Positions 61,029 to 64,000 of a DNA stretch of 64,000 nt are shown in pieces; the stretch's first letter is position 1; the number at the start of each line of letters is the position of its first letter. Origin of the DNA: Vibrio bivalvicida (GTDB lineage: Bacteria > Pseudomonadota > Gammaproteobacteria > Enterobacterales > Vibrionaceae); the NCBI RefSeq assembly GCF_001399455.2, contig NZ_LLEI02000010.1:1-64000 (forward strand), written 5' to 3'. Under the pieces are notes generated by a model. The model saw only the letters and a list, made by a program, of their open reading frames with translations, had not been told where the DNA came from and did not search any database. The translations under genes and the position numbers were made by a program.

Positions 61029-61466
61029 ATGAGTTATTCAATTTACGTAGACGGCGCAGCCCCAAACAATCAACACGTCTGTACACGAGGTGGTATCGGG
61101 CTGGTAGTGATGGATGAAGACAATGAGATAGTGCATGAAGAGAGCATTACCATTGACCGCAAAACCAATAGTGCTGAGCTTGAGCTACTGGCCTTGGTTG
61201 AGGCGTTGGAGTACGCCGAAGATGGGGACGTGATTTACTCAGATAGTGATTACTGCGTGAAAGGCTTCAACATCTGGATGGACGATTGGAAAGACCGAGG
61301 TTGGCGCCGTGCGGATAAGAAACCCGTCAAAAACCGCCAATTGTGGCAACAAGTGGATGAGCTGAGTTCTAGGAAGTATGTCGAGGTATTTAAGGTCAAA
61401 GCTCACTCTGGTATCGAAGGGAATGAGAGAGCGGATTTGTTAGCGGTTGAAGCCGCTACGCTATAA
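61029..61466 (+). CDS. ribonuclease HI (island-encoded)
   Basis: A 145-aa type 1 RNase H. Catalytic residues are in place: Asp8 (YVDGAA), Glu50 (SAELELLAL), Asp72 (IYSDSDY) and Asp136 (NERADLLA), with His126 in VKAHSGIEGNE. It would cleave RNA in RNA-DNA hybrids. The host chromosomal rnhA is presumably elsewhere, so this is a second copy carried by the element, perhaps for primer removal or R-loop control. It lies 68 bases after alpA, in the same direction. Confidence 0.93.
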   Translation: MSYSIYVDGAAPNNQHVCTRGGIGLVVMDEDNEIVHEESITIDRKTNSAELELLALVEALEYAEDGDVIYSDSDYCVKGFNIWMDDWKDRGWRRADKKPVKNRQLWQQVDELSSRKYVEVFKVKAHSGIEGNERADLLAVEAATL

Positions 61467-61591
61467 CAGCCAATGAAGCGCAGCTTGTGGGATGTACTCC
61501 ACAAGCTGCTATTCTCATTTGTCTTTAGGATTGATGGTGTCGATGGTTTCTCTTAACGTGCGGGTATTTCCTGATGACCTAATGACTCCTA

Positions 61592-62524
61592 ATGCCCAAT
61601 GAAAAGTTTAAAATACCCATCATCAAACTGGGTAACCCGTTTTTTCCTTCACCTGATGAAGTCTCAGAATTTCTGGGGCTTCCTGTCTCGCCCAGAGAAA
61701 AAATAAAGTGGTTAAATGCGTCAGTGGTAAAGAGTACGCTGCCGACAGACCGTACGCTGGATAACATTAGCAAGGGTGGAATACGATGGGCATCGATACG
61801 TCAGTTTGCTTGGCAATTAGCGAAAGTGTTTGTTCGAAAAGGATTGACCTTCAATGTTTCTCTCTCCGATGGTGGTATTCATAAAGCAGACTTATCTTTT
61901 TGGTGGTCTCACACTCTTAAAGGCATTCAACAAGGGCTGTCTTCGGCTTCTAGTGAGTTAAATGTCGGTCTCTTGGTCAGCTATATCGATGGACGTTGCG
62001 CCGCTTATCAAAAACAGTTGGCTTTTATTCAGGATGCTCCCGATATTAATGAGTGCAACCAAAGTGAGTTAATCTCAGGTTATTACCTACCCGTTCTCGA
62101 TTTTACGTTGCTCAGTGAACAAGAAAAGGCGCTTGTGAAAAACTGGCTCAAATCGCCAAGTGAACCAGCCTCACAAGAAACTGAGCAGGCCATGTTGTGT
62201 TTCAAGCATGATTTCTGGTTGTCCTTAATGTCGGTCATTGATGCGATGTTTCTTGAAGATTGGGAGAAACACTATGAAGAGTACACTCCTAGTTCTTATG
62301 CCCGACAATACGGGGTGTTCGGTCAGGTTTTTAAGAGAGAAGAGAGCACATTCCTTGGCAAGTTTTTTGGCCTATTAAAAGAGCAGACTAATCAGACTTA
62401 CGCTCAGTTATCGGAGTATGTTGCCTTACCTTTTAGTGAGCATGAGCGAAATGGTGTGCTAAAGCGCGATGTTCAACAAGATCGTTTTAAAGAGTGGCGT
62501 AGAGGAAAAACCTCCCCTCTGTAA
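61592..62524 (+). CDS. uncharacterised island protein
   Basis: A 310-aa protein that I do not recognise. It has no signal peptide or membrane helices. Noticeable segments are NPFFPSPDEVSEFLGLPVSP near the start, a Trp-rich central part (ADLSFWWSHTLKGIQQGLS), KHDFWLSLMSVIDAMFLEDW near 205-225, and a basic C-terminus (FKEWRRGKTSPL). The start at 61592 has no convincing ribosome site, so the true start may lie downstream. It continues the direction of alpA and rnh, with a 125-base gap that holds a CACAAGCTGC-type inverted repeat. Confidence 0.6.
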   Translation: MPNEKFKIPIIKLGNPFFPSPDEVSEFLGLPVSPREKIKWLNASVVKSTLPTDRTLDNISKGGIRWASIRQFAWQLAKVFVRKGLTFNVSLSDGGIHKADLSFWWSHTLKGIQQGLSSASSELNVGLLVSYIDGRCAAYQKQLAFIQDAPDINECNQSELISGYYLPVLDFTLLSEQEKALVKNWLKSPSEPASQETEQAMLCFKHDFWLSLMSVIDAMFLEDWEKHYEEYTPSSYARQYGVFGQVFKREESTFLGKFFGLLKEQTNQTYAQLSEYVALPFSEHERNGVLKRDVQQDRFKEWRRGKTSPL

Positions 62525-62529
62525 AAGCC

Positions 62530-62691
62530 TTGAGTACGTTTTTCGACAATATGGATGCAGGTCGTCAAGGTACGGATTTGCTGATATACGCACTGTTTAT
62601 GAGAGCGCTTGATAAGGAGGGTTGCTGTGCGCTACCTGATATCTATACGACAAATCGTTACCAGCGTTACTACCAACACCATGCATACTAG
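62530..62691 (+). CDS. possible 53-aa small protein
   Basis: The frame encodes MSTFFDNMDAGRQGTDLLIY and then ALFMRALDKEGCCALPDIYT followed by a Tyr/His-rich end. It starts at TTG (62530) or ATG (62551), six bases after the 310-aa gene stop, and ends in the hairpin at 62688-62711. Composition looks protein-like, but no family is recognised and the ribosome site is weak. Confidence 0.35.
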   Translation: MSTFFDNMDAGRQGTDLLIYALFMRALDKEGCCALPDIYTTNRYQRYYQHHAY

Positions 62692-62711
62692 GCTGCACTA
62701 AAGCAGCCTAG
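62688..62711. terminator. hairpin between convergent small ORFs
   Basis: CTAGGCTGC and GCAGCCTAG pair perfectly over 9 bp with loop ACTAAA. The plus-strand follow-on GTCCGCTTTTACTTTTTG is only moderately T-rich. It overlaps the stop of the plus-strand small ORF and lies nine bases after the stop of the minus-strand one. Confidence 0.55.
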
Positions 62712-62719
62712 GTCCGCTT

Positions 62720-62830
62720 TTACTTTTTGCTTGGTGGGTTATTGGTGCGACCTCCACCTGATGGATTCGAGGTGCCATTTTTAGTCGGCCATAGCGGGGC
62801 GTTGTTTCCTGATTGTTGTTTATTTCCCAT
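62720..62830 (-). CDS. 36-aa Gly/Asn/Pro-rich small protein
   Basis: It encodes MGNKQQSGNNAPLWPTKNGT followed by SNPSGGGRTNNPPSKK. A strong AAGGAG lies six bases before the ATG, the best ribosome site of any small frame in the region. The peptide is polar and likely unstructured around a single Leu-Trp pair. It lies 109 bases downstream of the NYN gene on the same strand, so it could be cotranscribed. The function is unknown. Confidence 0.55.
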   Translation of the reverse strand: MGNKQQSGNNAPLWPTKNGTSNPSGGGRTNNPPSKK

Positions 62831-62939
62831 GGGTTGCTCCTTTTCGTTGAGGTTGCTGACGAATATTCGTCGACAACCATCATGCATGAATACGGAGAGT
62901 TATTGGGAGGGGGGAAAGAGCGAAAGTTACTGGGAGTGA

Positions 62940-63725
62940 CTAAGTGCTTTTTCGGTGATCTCTAATGTAGATGTGTACCGCCCCTGCTTGAGTATGCCTT
63001 CTGTCTATTTCAAACAGTTCAGTCGCCTCAATGAGCTGACTCAGAGTGTTGAAGCCGTAGTTTTTTGAACTGAAGTCTGGGTATTGTCTTTTGATTAGGC
63101 CACCACATTGGCCCAGAAAAGACCAACCGTCCTCGTCTTGGTATTCACTGGCAGCGCCTCGTAGGATATTCAACAGCTTCGTATCACCTCGTAGTTTATT
63201 ACGAGTCTCACGAGGCTCTGCTTTCTTGGGTTTCTCTGAGATGACGGCAGTGACTTCTTCTTTTGGCGCGTATCGCTCTTTAAGGACTTCAGTGTAAATA
63301 AAGTCATCACACGCATTACGAAAGGCGAGTGGTGTTTTCTTCTCACCGACACCAAAGACATAAATTTGAGACTCTTTGAGGCGTGAAGCCAGCTTGGTGA
63401 AATCACTGTCGCTACTGATGAGAGCAAAAGCGTCATACTTATTTGAGTAGAGCAAATCCATGGCATCAATGATCATGGCAGCATCAGAGGAGTTTTTGCC
63501 CTGAGTGTACGAAAACTGCTGAATAGGATTGATTGCCAACTCATTGAGTGGTTGTTTCCAGTTCTTTAAACATTCTGAACTCCAGTCACCATACGCTTTT
63601 TTTACCAGAATATGCCCGTGTTTGGAGAGCTCTTTGAGCACAAAATCTAGAACTGCATATTGTGCGTTCTCTGCGTCGATTAAAACGGCAATTTTCTTTT
63701 CAGAATCTATATCAATCAAATCCAT
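62940..63725 (-). CDS. NYN domain / OST-HTH (LOTUS) protein
   Basis: A protein of about 261 aa. Residues 8-150 form a NYN (PIN-like, LabA/limkain-b1 type) nuclease domain with the acidic residues in place: LIDAEN (Asp17), NSSDAAMIIDAMD (Asp81) and LISSDSDFT (Asp106/108). A charged linker with RETRNKLRG follows. Residues about 180-255 (LLNILRGAASEYQDEDGWSF, then FNTLSQLIEATELFEID) fit an OST-HTH/LOTUS RNA-binding domain. The ATG at 63725 sits directly against AAGGAG; a TTG two codons on (63719) has better spacing. Probably an RNA nuclease. Confidence 0.88.
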   Translation of the reverse strand: MDLIDIDSEKKIAVLIDAENAQYAVLDFVLKELSKHGHILVKKAYGDWSSECLKNWKQPLNELAINPIQQFSYTQGKNSSDAAMIIDAMDLLYSNKYDAFALISSDSDFTKLASRLKESQIYVFGVGEKKTPLAFRNACDDFIYTEVLKERYAPKEEVTAVISEKPKKAEPRETRNKLRGDTKLLNILRGAASEYQDEDGWSFLGQCGGLIKRQYPDFSSKNYGFNTLSQLIEATELFEIDRRHTQAGAVHIYIRDHRKST

Positions 63726-64000
63726 CTCCTTATGAGCAAGCGGCGAATTAAAGGTGAGAACACCTAGGTGTAGTTCAATGATGCTGCGTGTAAGGTTGGG
63801 AAGCAACGAGTACCGCTACAGAGTTATCTATTTGAGTGTTGATGCACGAAAGAGATAAAACCTATTGATGAGTGAGTTACTAACATAAGAGACTGAAGGA
63901 ACAACGGTCACACTCTAGCGCATTGCTGAGAACAAATAGAGGTTATCAGTCCTGCTTCCTTTATGGATTGAGTAGAATATGCCTCATTAAAAAGTGGCGG

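Noticed and set aside
62727..62939. 70-codon plus-strand frame opposite the small 36-aa ORF
   Set aside because: It has no ribosome site and ends in a repeated ESYWE stretch from a local sequence duplication; the minus-strand frame is better supported.

Overview
The window is a gammaproteobacterial chromosome segment, almost certainly from Vibrio. The evidence is the 23S/5S/tRNA-Ser(UGA) operon end, the glnA-ntrB-ntrC cluster with typA divergent from glnA, a full gspC-N (eps) type II secretion operon followed by envZ/ompR, greB and tex, and the order bioH-comF-nfuA-nudE-cysQ-recG-trmH-spoT-rpoZ-gmk. Coding is dense, and most intergenic gaps hold recognisable terminators.

Layout. 1-3349: end of an rRNA operon (23S, 5S, tRNA-Ser, terminator). 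3375-6781: a periplasmic solute-binding protein and a dCache-HAMP-GGDEF-EAL protein. 6949-12129: the nitrogen-control block (ntrC, ntrB, a DUF4124 protein, glnA) with NtrC sites and a sigma-54 promoter. 12130-23034: housekeeping genes (typA, dtd, fabY, AsmA-like, pckA, hslO, hslR) and a 127-bp ERIC element. 23305-34514: gspC-gspN. 34578-46392: envZ, ompR, greB, a four-repeat retropepsin-like protein, tex, bioH, comF, nfuA, nudE, cysQ. 46393-52895: recG, trmH, spoT, rpoZ and gmk, with two matching repeat modules (mini-hairpins plus a heptamer array) on either side of recG. 53165-54717: an NCS2 purine permease with a consensus promoter, a probable PurR operator and a guanine-type purine riboswitch aptamer. 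54831-56903: psiE, a Cys-rich secreted protein, a 35-codon ORF and a DMT exporter.

From about 56950 to the window end the content changes to accessory DNA: an orphan Fur-box-like palindrome, a winged-helix-like protein, three tandem diverged inovirus-Gp2/YfjJ-type proteins, an AlpA regulator, a ribonuclease HI, an unrecognised 310-aa protein, two small ORFs and a NYN/OST-HTH nuclease-like protein. No integrase, capsid or transposase gene is visible, so this looks like one side of a mobile island or phage-satellite-like element that continues beyond the window. The most notable signals are the dual PurR/riboswitch leader, the paired modules around recG, the decay of the HxH motif across the Gp2 paralogs with SD-masking inverted repeats in front of two of them, and the G-free, inverted-repeat-rich region upstream of those genes.
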